Made by a program: the position numbers and the translations under genes | Notes under the pieces: generated by a model | Told to the model about the DNA's origin: nothing | Databases searched by the model: none | The model's input: the letters and a program-made list of their open reading frames with translations, nothing else | Assembly: GCA_900315335.1 (NCBI GenBank) | Contig: OMYR01000007.1 | Coordinates: forward strand, 1 to 36,879 | Reading direction: 5' to 3' | Source: an uncultured Bacteroidales bacterium | Lineage (GTDB): Bacteria > Bacteroidota > Bacteroidia > Bacteroidales > P3 | Length of the DNA stretch: 36,879 nucleotides | In this document: positions 15,253 through 23,827 of the stretch, piece after piece | How the letters are laid out: every line of letters starts with the position of its first letter | How positions within the stretch are numbered: position 1 is the stretch's first letter

Positions 15253-15498
15253 TTAGTCTTCTACACAGTCAATAAAACCACCTAAATCTTCAATATCAGC
15301 CCAAGTTGTATCAGTGATATCATTACTTGTGATGTCAGAACAATCTCCGTCCCAATCTTCCATAACAGGAAGAACTACTTGTGTGTCTGTATCGTTTTTA
15401 TCCATACCTACTGTACAAACGCAATCTGTACTTCCGCAAGATGCCATACCCAATGTCAATGCAACGGCAGCAACTAATGTCATTAATGTTTTTTTCAT
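15253..15498 (-). CDS. small Cys-rich lipoprotein (paralogue 2)
   Basis: An 81-residue protein with signal peptide and lipobox (MASC, Cys21). The mature part is acidic and has Cys26 and Cys28 (CVC), Cys53 in WDGDCSDITSND and Cys78 near the end, the same pattern as its downstream neighbour. A possible -7 box, TATTTTTG, lies at 15572-15579. Being the first of the three genes and followed by a hairpin, it could be expressed more strongly than the others. Function unknown; the paired Cys suggest two disulphides or a redox role. Confidence 0.8.
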   Translation of the reverse strand: MKKTLMTLVAAVALTLGMASCGSTDCVCTVGMDKNDTDTQVVLPVMEDWDGDCSDITSNDITDTTWADIEDLGGFIDCVED

Positions 15499-15724
15499 TG
15501 TATTAAAAAATTTTTTAATTAAACAAACGCTACTCTATTATAGGATTTTCACTTCCTCCTTTTAGACCTTGCAAAAATATAAAAATTTTCACAGATACAG
15601 ATATTTTTTCCAAAAAATCGCACCATACGAAAAATTTTCACATCTTAAAGTCCCTACGACAAGGTCTCCAAAATTTATGCCAAAACCTATAACGAATAGT
15701 ATATTTTGCGAATTTACCATAACC

Positions 15725-16753
15725 TCAATTGGTTTTCAAACGCATAATAATTGGAAAATGATCGCTAACTCCACCCATGTATTTCATACCCTTATAAGTC
15801 GAATACGGATGATTATTTCGCGATTTTTTATCTTTTTCTTTCAAAAATTCTGGATTATAAACGTGATTTTTTGTAAAATCATTATCAAAAACCAATCGTT
15901 CTTTTATGCTTTTGCTAACCAAAAATTGGTCAAAAGATAATAATGAGCCGCTATAAATGTATGAACCGAATTTATCCTTGTTACCGCTCATAAGATTGAA
16001 CAATAATTGAGGATTATCCTTATTAAAAAACTCCAAATGAAAGCCTTTTATTACACTTTCGTCCCATGGATTGTCATTCATATCGCCCATAACCAAGAAA
16101 TTTTCTTCGCCTTCCTGCATTTTCAAAAGTATATCCTCATAAATGCTGTTAAATATCTTTTTTCGCAGTTCCTTTTTGATATTGTTTTCACGTCTTGACG
16201 GTGCATGGACAACATATATATTTATCGGCAATTTATTTAATTTTCCTTTAACATACAACACGTCTCTTGTGCGGTCTTTTTCCTTGGAACTGACTAATGG
16301 CATTGGAAAATTAGTGTCAATAACAAATTTTTTAGGATCATACATCAGTGCAACGTCTATACCTCTTATATCTTGCGATGAATAATGTAAAAATTTATAA
16401 CCTATTTTTCTTAGTGGCGTTTGTTTAGTCAAATCCTCCAATACCGTATCGCTCTCCACTTCGCACAATCCTATTAAAGCAGGCATTTGATTTTCGTCAA
16501 TGGATATATATGTTTTTGCCAACATATTAAGTTTATGATTATATTTTCTGAAAGTCCAATGTTTTTTACCTTCAATAGTATAATCATCATCCATAGTCAG
16601 CGAAGCATTGGTGGGATAAAACAAATTTTCGGTATTATGAAAAACTATTATCTCCTCCTGCGACTGAGCCAACGAGGGTATCATACAAAGCAACAACCCT
16701 AATTGCTTCAACCTTGACGGTTTTTTATATTTTGAATTGTAAGATGATTGCAA
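15725..16753 (-). CDS. exported endonuclease/exonuclease/phosphatase-family protein
   Basis: The product (342 residues) belongs to the EEP superfamily of metal-dependent phosphodiesterases. Motifs read in order: FHNTENLF near the N-terminus, IGLCEVESDTVLEDL with the catalytic Glu, VYVVHAPSRR, VMGDMNDNPWDESV with the Asp-x-Asn pair, and GGVSDHFPIIM with the final Asp-His. A basic N-terminus followed by a hydrophobic stretch (LGLLLCMIPSLAQS) indicates a signal peptide. No ATG precedes this signal; the reading frame opens with TTG at 16753, which I take as the start with moderate trust. Substrate unknown: nucleic acid, phosphoinositide-like or another phosphodiester. Confidence 0.88.
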   Translation of the reverse strand: MQSSYNSKYKKPSRLKQLGLLLCMIPSLAQSQEEIIVFHNTENLFYPTNASLTMDDDYTIEGKKHWTFRKYNHKLNMLAKTYISIDENQMPALIGLCEVESDTVLEDLTKQTPLRKIGYKFLHYSSQDIRGIDVALMYDPKKFVIDTNFPMPLVSSKEKDRTRDVLYVKGKLNKLPINIYVVHAPSRRENNIKKELRKKIFNSIYEDILLKMQEGEENFLVMGDMNDNPWDESVIKGFHLEFFNKDNPQLLFNLMSGNKDKFGSYIYSGSLLSFDQFLVSKSIKERLVFDNDFTKNHVYNPEFLKEKDKKSRNNHPYSTYKGMKYMGGVSDHFPIIMRLKTN

Positions 16754-16846
16754 TTTTCTATCTATAAATTATGTTTTTAATTATTGATTGATTTTTTAAG
16801 TCTTTAATAATAAAACTATTTCCTCATTTAGTTGCCACAAAATTAT

Positions 16847-16891
16847 AAAAAAGATGTTTGATGCGAAAAACCTTTCCACACCAAACATCTT
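16847..16891 (-). terminator. rho-independent terminator of gcvT
   Basis: A perfect 10-bp stem, AAGATGTTTG and CAAACATCTT (16851-16860 with 16882-16891), is followed by a T-rich tract on the minus strand. It starts 18 bases after the gcvT stop. A TAATTTTG box at 16838-16845, immediately after, may belong to the promoter of the next gene. Confidence 0.8.
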
Positions 16892-16908
16892 ACGAAATAT
16901 TGTTAAAA

Positions 16909-18012
16909 CTATTCAGGTTTGTAGAAAGGCATTCTTACGACTTTTGCCTCAACTAACTTGTTACGTATCTCAATAAAGATAGTTGTATCTTTCTTGGAAA
17001 ACGCTGTTTTAACCTGTGCAGTTCCTATATTCTTGCCAGTAGATGGCGAAGGAGAACCCGAGCGAACTTCACCTATAACGTTACCGTCAGCATCGCAGAC
17101 CTTGTAACCGTTTCTTGGGATACCCTTGCCAACCATTTCAAAGCCGATAACTTTCTTGCTGACGCCGTTTGCTTTTTGTTCTTCCAAAAATTTACGGTCT
17201 ATGAAATCATTACCATCAACAAACTTTGTAAGCCAATTCAAACCGGCTTCGATTGCAGAAGTTTCGTCATCAATTTCGTGTCCGTACAAACAAAATCCCA
17301 TTTCCAAACGAAGAGTGTCTCTACAACCCAATCCGGCAGGCATAATACCGAACTCTTTTCCTGCTTCAAACACCATATCCCAAATTTGGTCTGCATATTG
17401 TTTGTCAAAATAAATCTCGCATCCGCCTGCTCCCGTATAACCAGTTGTAGATAACAATACATCGATACCTTTCAACTTCAAATATTTGAAAGTGTAGTAC
17501 TCCATATCTTCAACAGGAGTATCGGTCAATTTCTGCATAACCTTCAAAGCATTAGGACCCTGAACTGCCAATTGTCCATAGAAATCGCTTTCGTTTGTAA
17601 AGTCTTTACCCAATTCCAAGCCCATTTCAACGGCTATCTTGCTCATCCAATTCCAATCTTTTTCGATATTGGCAGCATTTGGAACCATAAAATATTCTTG
17701 TTCATTAACACGGTAAATAAGCATATCATCGACAATACCGCCTTTACCATTAGGCAATACGGTATAAAGGACTTTACCGTCAAACAAAGTGTTTATGTCG
17801 TTTGTTGTGCAGTATTGAATAAAATCATGAGCCTTTGGACCTTTTGCTCTAAACTCGCCCATGTGAGAAACATCGAATACGCCAACGTTTTTTCTTACAT
17901 TGTGATGTTCTTCAACCAATCCCGTATAGGAAATAGGCATATTATAGCCCGCAAATTCCGCCATTTTTGCACCAAGTGCAATGTGTTTTTCTGTAAATGG
18001 AGTTGTCTTCAT
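16909..18012 (-). CDS. gcvT: aminomethyltransferase, glycine cleavage system T protein
   Basis: A 367-residue GcvT of normal length. The N-terminal folate-binding region shows MAEFAGYNMPISYTGLVEEH and FDVSHMGEF. Also visible are NGKGGIVDDMLIYR, STTGYTGAGGCEIY, PAGLGCRDTLRLEMGFCLYG and the C-terminal barrel with VRSGSPSPS. It transfers the aminomethyl group of glycine from lipoyl-H protein to tetrahydrofolate. It is transcribed alone: a terminator follows and 247 bases separate it from lpxH upstream. A TAATTTTG box at 18064-18071 is a likely -7 element. The other gcv genes are not nearby. Confidence 0.97.
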   Translation of the reverse strand: MKTTPFTEKHIALGAKMAEFAGYNMPISYTGLVEEHHNVRKNVGVFDVSHMGEFRAKGPKAHDFIQYCTTNDINTLFDGKVLYTVLPNGKGGIVDDMLIYRVNEQEYFMVPNAANIEKDWNWMSKIAVEMGLELGKDFTNESDFYGQLAVQGPNALKVMQKLTDTPVEDMEYYTFKYLKLKGIDVLLSTTGYTGAGGCEIYFDKQYADQIWDMVFEAGKEFGIMPAGLGCRDTLRLEMGFCLYGHEIDDETSAIEAGLNWLTKFVDGNDFIDRKFLEEQKANGVSKKVIGFEMVGKGIPRNGYKVCDADGNVIGEVRSGSPSPSTGKNIGTAQVKTAFSKKDTTIFIEIRNKLVEAKVVRMPFYKPE

Positions 18013-18259
18013 TGTGATATATTTTTATTTAATATTACTTATTATGTCTTAAAATAAGATTTGCAAAATTATAAAAAAAAACTCTTTTGAAAAATTTTTT
18101 TGTTCTTTATCGTATCATTTGTTCATAAATACTCATAAAATAAATAGTCTATTCACTCTCGCATCTATCGTTCCAAGTCTTGCCATTTACCTTGTGGCTT
18201 AAATTAATTACATTTCAAAATCGATTTATTTTGACAAACGAAAGGTAAAACCAAAAGAG

Positions 18260-19006
18260 CTAAAACGTTTTCAATTCCAAACTCTCTCCATTAAAGACAA
18301 CGTACGGCGAATCATTAATCCAAGCCCCTGTATTAAAGTATTTGGAATTATCGGACAACGAAAATTCTTGTTTGATATGGCGATGCCCAAAGACAAAATA
18401 GTCCGCATTGTCGGTTTTCAGGTAATTCTCGCAAAATTTATACATCGGCTCTTCTTTTTGCATATCGGTGTTATCATATTGGCGGTGTTTCTTGCGATTT
18501 CCCCTACTCCACAATCTTGCAATACCGATAGAAAAACACGCAGGAAACAAAGCAAAGACAAACCAAAAGAAATGGTTACTAAAAACTGCGTCCATAAGTT
18601 TGTAACCAATATCCTTATTGTCTAAGCCGTCACCATGACCAATCACAAAAGTCTTGTTATCAAAAACAAATCTCTTATACTTTTCTCTATGAATGACAAC
18701 ACCCAACTCGTCTTCGAAATAATTCTTCTGCCATAGGTCATGATTGCCGATAAAATAATCAACGATAATGCCTTGCGAGGTCATTTTCTTTATCTGTGCT
18801 TGAAACAAAACAAAGCCCTTTGGTACGGTTACCTTGTATTCAAACCAAAAATCAAATATATCCCCAAGCAAAACAACACGCTTTGCATCTGCTTCAACAG
18901 ACTGCAAAAAAGCAACAACTTTTCTTTCTTTTGCTTCTTCGGTGTCTTTATCCGAAAGCCCGAAATGAAAATCCGACACAAAATATATTTTATTTCTTTG
19001 TTGCAT
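18260..19006 (-). CDS. lpxH: UDP-2,3-diacylglucosamine diphosphatase (LpxH-type)
   Basis: A 248-residue calcineurin-like phosphoesterase. The metal-binding motifs are FVSDFHFGLSD, LLGDIFDFWFEY, FIGNHDLW, GHGDGLD and VFGHRH. The FDFWFEY segment and overall length are typical of LpxH, which removes UMP from UDP-2,3-diacylglucosamine in lipid A synthesis. A hydrophobic patch at about 140-160 fits its peripheral attachment to the inner membrane. The start overlaps the preceding lipoprotein gene by 17 bases, indicating coupled expression. Confidence 0.92.
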   Translation of the reverse strand: MQQRNKIYFVSDFHFGLSDKDTEEAKERKVVAFLQSVEADAKRVVLLGDIFDFWFEYKVTVPKGFVLFQAQIKKMTSQGIIVDYFIGNHDLWQKNYFEDELGVVIHREKYKRFVFDNKTFVIGHGDGLDNKDIGYKLMDAVFSNHFFWFVFALFPACFSIGIARLWSRGNRKKHRQYDNTDMQKEEPMYKFCENYLKTDNADYFVFGHRHIKQEFSLSDNSKYFNTGAWINDSPYVVFNGESLELKTF

Positions 19007-19754
19007 CTGTCAAAGGTTGGTTTTGAGGTTGGGTGTTATTTTGTTGCAATTGCTTAAAATTATTTACCAAAGCCTCCAAATTTTTTGTATTGCTATTGTT
19101 AGGATAAGCCTTTTTCAAACCTTTAAGCACTTTATCAAACATATCAAAATCTCTATTCAAATCAAAAAAAGGACGGTTCTCAAACTGGCGATACAATGCC
19201 ACCAAACTTGTCAGACTGCCTTGATTGTCTTCTATAAACTTCGTTAAAAAAGTCTTTTGTTGTTCTCTAAGCATCTGAAACTGCTCGGTAACAATAGCAC
19301 GTACGCTGTCAGCATCCTCGATATTCATCATATTCAACTGGTCGAACATATCCTTTAATTGTTTGCGAGTATAAACTTGCTGTTCGTTGAGAATTTTAAG
19401 TTTTTCACTCTCCTTGCTGCCTTTTATGATATATGTACCGCTCAGGTCTTGATAATCGCCACTTAGTTCAATATTTTCGCCACCACTTGGGCAGAAAGTA
19501 ATATAATCGTTAGCCGCCTGCAAAATGAATATGGACGGTTCGCCAAAATTTTCCTTGACCGAAAATTTTCCGTTATCGCTCAAATCGATTGTATCCAACG
19601 GTTTGAAACCATTATCCTGCATTTCCAACAAATACAATGTTTGATTACTTCCGTTTTTCAATTTCCCCGAAATCTGATATGAGTTTTCGTCTTTCGAACA
19701 TGACGCAACGATAATTGCCAGTGCGATTAAAAATAAATTTCTTATGTTTTTCAT
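18990..19754 (-). CDS. DUF4369-domain lipoprotein
   Basis: A 254-residue lipoprotein: signal peptide with lipobox IVASCSKD (Cys19), then a DUF4369 beta domain (about 25-115) with the typical YQISGKLKNGSNQTLYLLE opening and a FILQAAND segment. A helical C-terminal region rich in Gln and Asn follows. DUF4369 is commonly attached to a thioredoxin domain in Bacteroidetes (AhpC/TSA-type lipoproteins). Here no thioredoxin domain or CxxC is present, so this is the short form. It overlaps lpxH by 17 bases and follows aroC after 26 bases. Function is unknown. Confidence 0.88.
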   Translation of the reverse strand: MKNIRNLFLIALAIIVASCSKDENSYQISGKLKNGSNQTLYLLEMQDNGFKPLDTIDLSDNGKFSVKENFGEPSIFILQAANDYITFCPSGGENIELSGDYQDLSGTYIIKGSKESEKLKILNEQQVYTRKQLKDMFDQLNMMNIEDADSVRAIVTEQFQMLREQQKTFLTKFIEDNQGSLTSLVALYRQFENRPFFDLNRDFDMFDKVLKGLKKAYPNNSNTKNLEALVNNFKQLQQNNTQPQNQPLTDATKK

Positions 19755-19780
19755 TTATTTGTACCTCTTGTTTGTTTTGC

Positions 19781-20848
19781 TTATAAACTATTCTCGTTTT
19801 TATTTATTGTTTTTTGCAACAAAAAATCGGCAATGACCAAAGCCGATACGGCTTCCACTATCACGGGGGTTCGCAAAATGGCTGCCTTATCGTGTCTGCC
19901 GCTGATTTGTTTGGTTATTTTTTTACCGTCTTTTGAAATCAATGTCATAGGAGCGGATAAAGTATGAACGGCGTGAAATCCAGCATAAAAAACTATCGGC
20001 ATACCGTTGCTTATTCCTGCATTTATACCCCCGCAATGATTTGTAACGGTGGTAAAATCATCGTTCCATTCGTCAATATCCTCGCTGCCCAAAAGCGCAT
20101 CACGATTTTCTTCTTCGCCTATCGAAAAACTGACTGCCGAAGGTATATTCATAACCGCTTTTGCAAGATTGGACGAAAGTTTTTCAAATATCGGCTCACC
20201 CAAACCTGCTTTTACACCCTTGATTTCACAACGTATTTTTCCACCAAATGTATCGACGAAATTTTTATCACTATTCGCAAAATTAGTGTTTAACATTATT
20301 TTATCAGTGTTTAACACTATTTCGCTAATGTTTAACACTAATTTTTCAATATCACTTGACTTTTTTACCTCATGTCCATTTAACGAAACAATATCGGAAG
20401 ACACGGAAATATTTTCTTTTGCCAATATCTGTTTTGCAATAAATCCTGCAACAACAACAGGCAAAAACATACGGGCAGAGGCATTGTCTTTATGCCGCAA
20501 TGAATCCTCGCCGTATTTAACATAATACACGTAATCGGCATGCGAAGGGCGAAACTCGTTTCTAAACTTGTCGTAATCGGCAGGACGAATATTTTTGTTT
20601 TTGACTTCAAAAACTATTTTTTCTCCATTGGTCTCGTTGTTTTCAACGCCTTTAAGCCATATAACCTCATCATCTTCTTTTCTCGGAGTACCAAAAGCGT
20701 GAGGCTTTCTACGTTCTAACTCTCGGCTTAGTAAATCTCTGTCAATAAACACCCCTTGCGGACAATTTTCCAATACACCGCCGACAAAATCTCCATGTGA
20801 AGAGCCTGTAACAGTAAGTTTCAAATATTTTCCGCAAGAGTTTTCCAT
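19781..20848 (-). CDS. aroC: chorismate synthase, divergent, carrying an in-frame heptapeptide repeat
   Basis: A 355-residue AroC, catalysing EPSP to chorismate with reduced FMN. Recognisable family segments are GSSHGDFVGGVLENCPQG (His18), ERRKPHAFGTPRKEDDEV, FRPSHADY (His103), GGKIRCEIKGVKAGLGEPIF, GGINAGISNGMPIVF and SGRHDKAAILRTPVIVEA. Two parts are unusual. The loop that in most AroC proteins reads roughly DYRGGGRSSAR is here LRHKDNASAR. Residues 168-188 are three heptads, EKLVLNI-SEIVLNT-DKIMLNT, encoded by a 21-bp repeat array found elsewhere in intergenic DNA. The frame is intact, so the gene may be functional, but altered activity is possible. It is 26 bases upstream of the DUF4369 gene. 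Confidence 0.92.
   Translation of the reverse strand: MENSCGKYLKLTVTGSSHGDFVGGVLENCPQGVFIDRDLLSRELERRKPHAFGTPRKEDDEVIWLKGVENNETNGEKIVFEVKNKNIRPADYDKFRNEFRPSHADYVYYVKYGEDSLRHKDNASARMFLPVVVAGFIAKQILAKENISVSSDIVSLNGHEVKKSSDIEKLVLNISEIVLNTDKIMLNTNFANSDKNFVDTFGGKIRCEIKGVKAGLGEPIFEKLSSNLAKAVMNIPSAVSFSIGEEENRDALLGSEDIDEWNDDFTTVTNHCGGINAGISNGMPIVFYAGFHAVHTLSAPMTLISKDGKKITKQISGRHDKAAILRTPVIVEAVSALVIADFLLQKTINKNENSL
20285..20347. repeat. 21-bp-period repeat array, copy C, in frame inside aroC
   Basis: Three exact 21-base units (20285-20305, 20306-20326, 20327-20347) contain GTGTTTAACATT, AGTGTTTAACACT and AATGTTTAACACT cores. They correspond exactly to aroC codons 168-188. The next unit (20348-20368) is only partly recognisable. 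Because 21 is a multiple of three, unit gain or loss would keep the reading frame. Confidence 0.9.
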
Positions 20849-20891
20849 GATGTTTTCAATTATCTAAAAAAGAACTTCTATAACAAAAATC

Positions 20892-21644
20892 TTAAATTTG
20901 ATTGTCGGAAGATAAAAACGTATCATTGACAAATTTTTTCAAACGCTCGGATGTTTGTTCATTGCCTTGCTTAGGGTATCTCACTTGCGAAAATACTTGT
21001 GCAAGGTTGTCAAGATTATTTTCTTTGACAAAAGCGATATTTTGAGGATTTTTCTCTATTTCTTTATATATTTGCTTAATGTCGTTATCGGTATAGTCTC
21101 TATACTTTTCATTATGCACAATTGCATTGAGTGGCAAACGCTCCGTCAAATCAGGTTTCTCGTCAGGAACACCTATCGTCAAACAAGCAATAGGTACAAC
21201 GCCTTTTGGCAATTCCAAAAACTTAGCAATTTCGTCAGCCATATAATTAACCGTTCCCAACCAACAAACACCAAGACCCTTGCTTTCTGCCGCAGTTGTT
21301 ATAGCCTGTGCGAGGATTGTTGCATCTATCGTTGCAACATTCAAAAACAAAAAATTGTCAAGACTTTTGTCAGCATTATTTACTTCACACCAATGATGAA
21401 AACGATTAATGTCGGCACAGATAGTAAGCACCGTATCTGCCGCAGTTATCATCGGTTGATTGAAATGCAACGGAGAATATTCTTTTTTGCGTTGTTCATC
21501 TCTTGTAACCACAACAGAGTACAATTGCATATTACCACAATTTGATGCACGAACACCTGCTTTTAGTATATAATCCAATGTTTGTTCGCTTATGGACTCT
21601 TGTTTATATTTTCTTATTGATGTTCTATTTAGTAAGGTATCCAT
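20892..21644 (-). CDS. nitroreductase-family FMN oxidoreductase
   Basis: A 250-residue NfsA/Frp-like flavoprotein. The N-terminal RTSIRKYKQESISEQTLDYI segment and ASNCGNMQLYSVVV are the FMN-binding signature, followed by GLGVCWLGTVNY and PIACLTIGVPDEKPDL. Such enzymes use NAD(P)H to reduce quinones, flavins or nitro compounds; the physiological substrate is not evident. It lies 43 bases upstream of aroC on the same strand. Chorismate synthase requires reduced FMN, so an association is conceivable but unproven. Confidence 0.92.
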   Translation of the reverse strand: MDTLLNRTSIRKYKQESISEQTLDYILKAGVRASNCGNMQLYSVVVTRDEQRKKEYSPLHFNQPMITAADTVLTICADINRFHHWCEVNNADKSLDNFLFLNVATIDATILAQAITTAAESKGLGVCWLGTVNYMADEIAKFLELPKGVVPIACLTIGVPDEKPDLTERLPLNAIVHNEKYRDYTDNDIKQIYKEIEKNPQNIAFVKENNLDNLAQVFSQVRYPKQGNEQTSERLKKFVNDTFLSSDNQI

Positions 21645-21707
21645 GTTTTTTGTTTTTTAATAAAATAATTTTATCAAATATTTATATGCTGCTAATCTGT
21701 GAAAAGA

Positions 21708-22325
21708 TTAGAATTTGTAGCCTATCGAAAATTTCAAATAATTGTAAAATTCTCCGTTTTGCCAAAGAAAACGGAAAAACAAGGCATTGTAATCGCTAAT
21801 CATCGCCTTACCGCTACGCAACGACAACAAAGAATAATTCCAATCGGCTGCAAAAAACCAATTATTATTGAAATAATATTCTCCGCCAATGGAAAACAAT
21901 AATCCAAACTTACGATACTCGGGATATTCCATTTGTTCAAGACCTGCGACAGACTCTTTATGCGAAATATTAACCGAAGGAACCAACCCTGCTTTGATAT
22001 TAATTTTGCCGCTATAAAGATATTTGTAATATAATGCCAAATCAATATACGATGCAGTAATCTCAACTCTGAAATCAGTCTCAGGCTTGCTCTCAATACC
22101 GCTACCCTTATACACAAATGACAATTCTCCTTGAATAGCCGACTTTTTTGTGATTTGTGTATTGACAAACATTCCTCCTTGCGGACCTATGAAATTAAAA
22201 CCACCCATTCCATCGCCATCAACTTGTGATATACTCGCTCCAAGCATTATTCCCGCATTATATTTCTGTGCTTTTGCCCCGACAAATAGAGTTAAGAAAA
22301 ATATTATAAGCAATATCTTTTTCAT
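21708..22325 (-). CDS. outer-membrane beta-barrel protein (PorT-like family)
   Basis: A 205-residue protein with a clear signal peptide (MKKILLIIFFLTLFVGAKAQ). It is followed by alternating hydrophobic strands typical of the small outer-membrane barrel family PF13568: YNAGIMLGASISQVDG, SAIQGELSFVYKG, ITASYIDLALYYKYLYSG, KAGLVPSVNISHK, GGEYYFNNNWFFAADWNYSLL and a final FLKFSIGYKF-like strand ending in Phe. No specific function can be given; PorT itself is a T9SS component, but this short general family has many members. Confidence 0.85.
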   Translation of the reverse strand: MKKILLIIFFLTLFVGAKAQKYNAGIMLGASISQVDGDGMGGFNFIGPQGGMFVNTQITKKSAIQGELSFVYKGSGIESKPETDFRVEITASYIDLALYYKYLYSGKINIKAGLVPSVNISHKESVAGLEQMEYPEYRKFGLLFSIGGEYYFNNNWFFAADWNYSLLSLRSGKAMISDYNALFFRFLWQNGEFYNYLKFSIGYKF

Positions 22326-22365
22326 TGAAAGTATAAAGATTTATTCAAAAATATATATTACCAAA

Positions 22366-23010
22366 TCAGTAAGTCTGTATATACGGATTATTGGACTTTT
22401 CGTAATCTACATCACTGCACGGTCCGTGTCCGCACATAATTTGAGTATCCAAAGGTAAGGTCATTATATTGTTGTTAATATTCAAAAGCAATTCATCTAA
22501 GTCGCCACCAAACAAATCTGTTCTGCCTATTGACATATTAAACACCGCATCACCCACAAATACCGCCGCATCTTTTGGAGAATAATAAGCAATGCTTCCC
22601 GGACAATGACCGCTTGCGTTTATTGTCTTCAACTTGTAATCGTTTCCGAAAACAATCCAATCATTATAATTCACAAACTCAAACTCTACGCCCGAAACAT
22701 CTTGTTTTTCAAAATTCATACCCTCAGCCTGCAATAAAAAAATATCAAATATCTTTTTGCCCTCAGCGTGCATAGTTATCGGCACATTGTACCTTCTTGC
22801 CAAATCCGTCATACCACAAAAATGGTCTATATGCGCATGCGTCAAAAGAAGTTTTGTTACAATAAGTTTATTGTCGTCTATAAACTTATACATTTCTTCT
22901 TTTTCTTCTTTTTCGTTGCAACCTGCGTCAATAATTACACATTGTTTGCTATCGTCGTATAGTAAATAGGTGTTTTCCTGGAAATGATTAAATACAAATT
23001 GTTTTATCAT
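22366..23010 (-). CDS. MBL-fold metallo-hydrolase, glyoxalase II-like
   Basis: About 214 residues from the chosen start. Metal-binding motifs are THAHIDHFCG, ASGHCPGSIAYYSP, VFVGDAVFNMSIGRTDLFGGD and IMCGHGPCSDV, placing it in the hydroxyacylglutathione hydrolase-like group of the metallo-beta-lactamase fold. It probably hydrolyses a thioester, but the substrate is uncertain. The ATG at 23010 overlaps the mazG stop as ATGA, so translation is coupled; a longer start at 23037 would lie inside mazG and is less likely. Confidence 0.92.
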   Translation of the reverse strand: MIKQFVFNHFQENTYLLYDDSKQCVIIDAGCNEKEEKEEMYKFIDDNKLIVTKLLLTHAHIDHFCGMTDLARRYNVPITMHAEGKKIFDIFLLQAEGMNFEKQDVSGVEFEFVNYNDWIVFGNDYKLKTINASGHCPGSIAYYSPKDAAVFVGDAVFNMSIGRTDLFGGDLDELLLNINNNIMTLPLDTQIMCGHGPCSDVDYEKSNNPYIQTY

Positions 23011-23813
23011 AATTCTTTTTGTTTTGCTTCTTGCCAAAGGTTTTCCATTTCGTCTATTGTCATATCCTGCAACGGCTTTCCCTGTTCCTTTGCTCTTGTT
23101 TCCATATATTCAAATCGACTTTTGAACTTACGATTTGTTTTCTCCAATGCCGTATCGGGATTAACGTCGATAAACCTTGCATAATTTATTAAAGCGAATA
23201 ACACGTCGCCAAACTCTTGCGTAATGTTTTCGTTATTATCTTCGTCGTTTTTATTCAATTCTTCTTTTAATTCGCCAATCTCTTCAATGACTTTTTGCCA
23301 CACATCGTCTTTGTTTTTCCAATCAAATCCAATACCTTTTGCCTTATCCTGCAATCTATATGCCTTTATCAAGGAGGGCAATGTTTGAGGAACACCCGAA
23401 AATGTAGAACGGTTGCCTTCTTTTAGTTTTATTCTTTCCCAATTACGCTCGACATCTTGGGCAGTAAGATTGGAATTTTTGTTAAATACGTGAGGGTGGC
23501 GACGAATAAGTTTTTCCGATAAAGAATCTAAAACATCGGTAATATCAAATGCATTTTTTTCTTTTCCAATCAAAGAATAAAAAATAACATGCATCATAAC
23601 ATCGCCCAATTCCTTGCAAATTTCTTTATCGTTCTTATCAAGAATTGCCTGCGATAGTTCATACAATTCTTCTATGGTCAGAGTGCGAAGAGTCTCATTA
23701 GTTTGAGCATTGTCCCAAGGGCAATCCTTACGCACTTGTTCCATTAAAGAAAGCATTTTATCAAAGGCAAGGACTTCTTTTTTATGTTTTATTTCAAATG
23801 TCGTTTCTTCCAT
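23007..23813 (-). CDS. mazG: nucleoside triphosphate pyrophosphohydrolase MazG
   Basis: Two MazG domains in tandem, as in the E. coli enzyme (about 268 residues). The first holds VRKDCPWDNAQTNETLRTLTIEE with the EExxE helix (EELYELSQAI) and ELGDVMMHVIFYS. The second has KGIGFDWKNKDDVWQKVIEEIGELKEEL and EFGDVLFALINYARF. It hydrolyses NTPs to NMP and pyrophosphate. The ATG at 23813 is preferred; a TTG at 23831 overlapping the upstream stop is the alternative. It is coupled to the MBL gene by ATGA and lies 14 bases after the glycosyltransferase gene. Confidence 0.95.
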   Translation of the reverse strand: MEETTFEIKHKKEVLAFDKMLSLMEQVRKDCPWDNAQTNETLRTLTIEELYELSQAILDKNDKEICKELGDVMMHVIFYSLIGKEKNAFDITDVLDSLSEKLIRRHPHVFNKNSNLTAQDVERNWERIKLKEGNRSTFSGVPQTLPSLIKAYRLQDKAKGIGFDWKNKDDVWQKVIEEIGELKEELNKNDEDNNENITQEFGDVLFALINYARFIDVNPDTALEKTNRKFKSRFEYMETRAKEQGKPLQDMTIDEMENLWQEAKQKEL

Positions 23814-23827
23814 TTTCTTTTTAATCT

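Noticed and set aside
18072-18200. Another 21-bp-period array downstream of lpxH
   Set aside because: Words like TACTCATAAAATAAATAG resemble decayed units, but neither the palindrome nor a steady period can be shown.
23011-23037. Longer start for the MBL hydrolase
   Set aside because: It would lie inside mazG; the ATGA overlap at 23007-23010 gives a standard coupled start and the normal family N-terminus.
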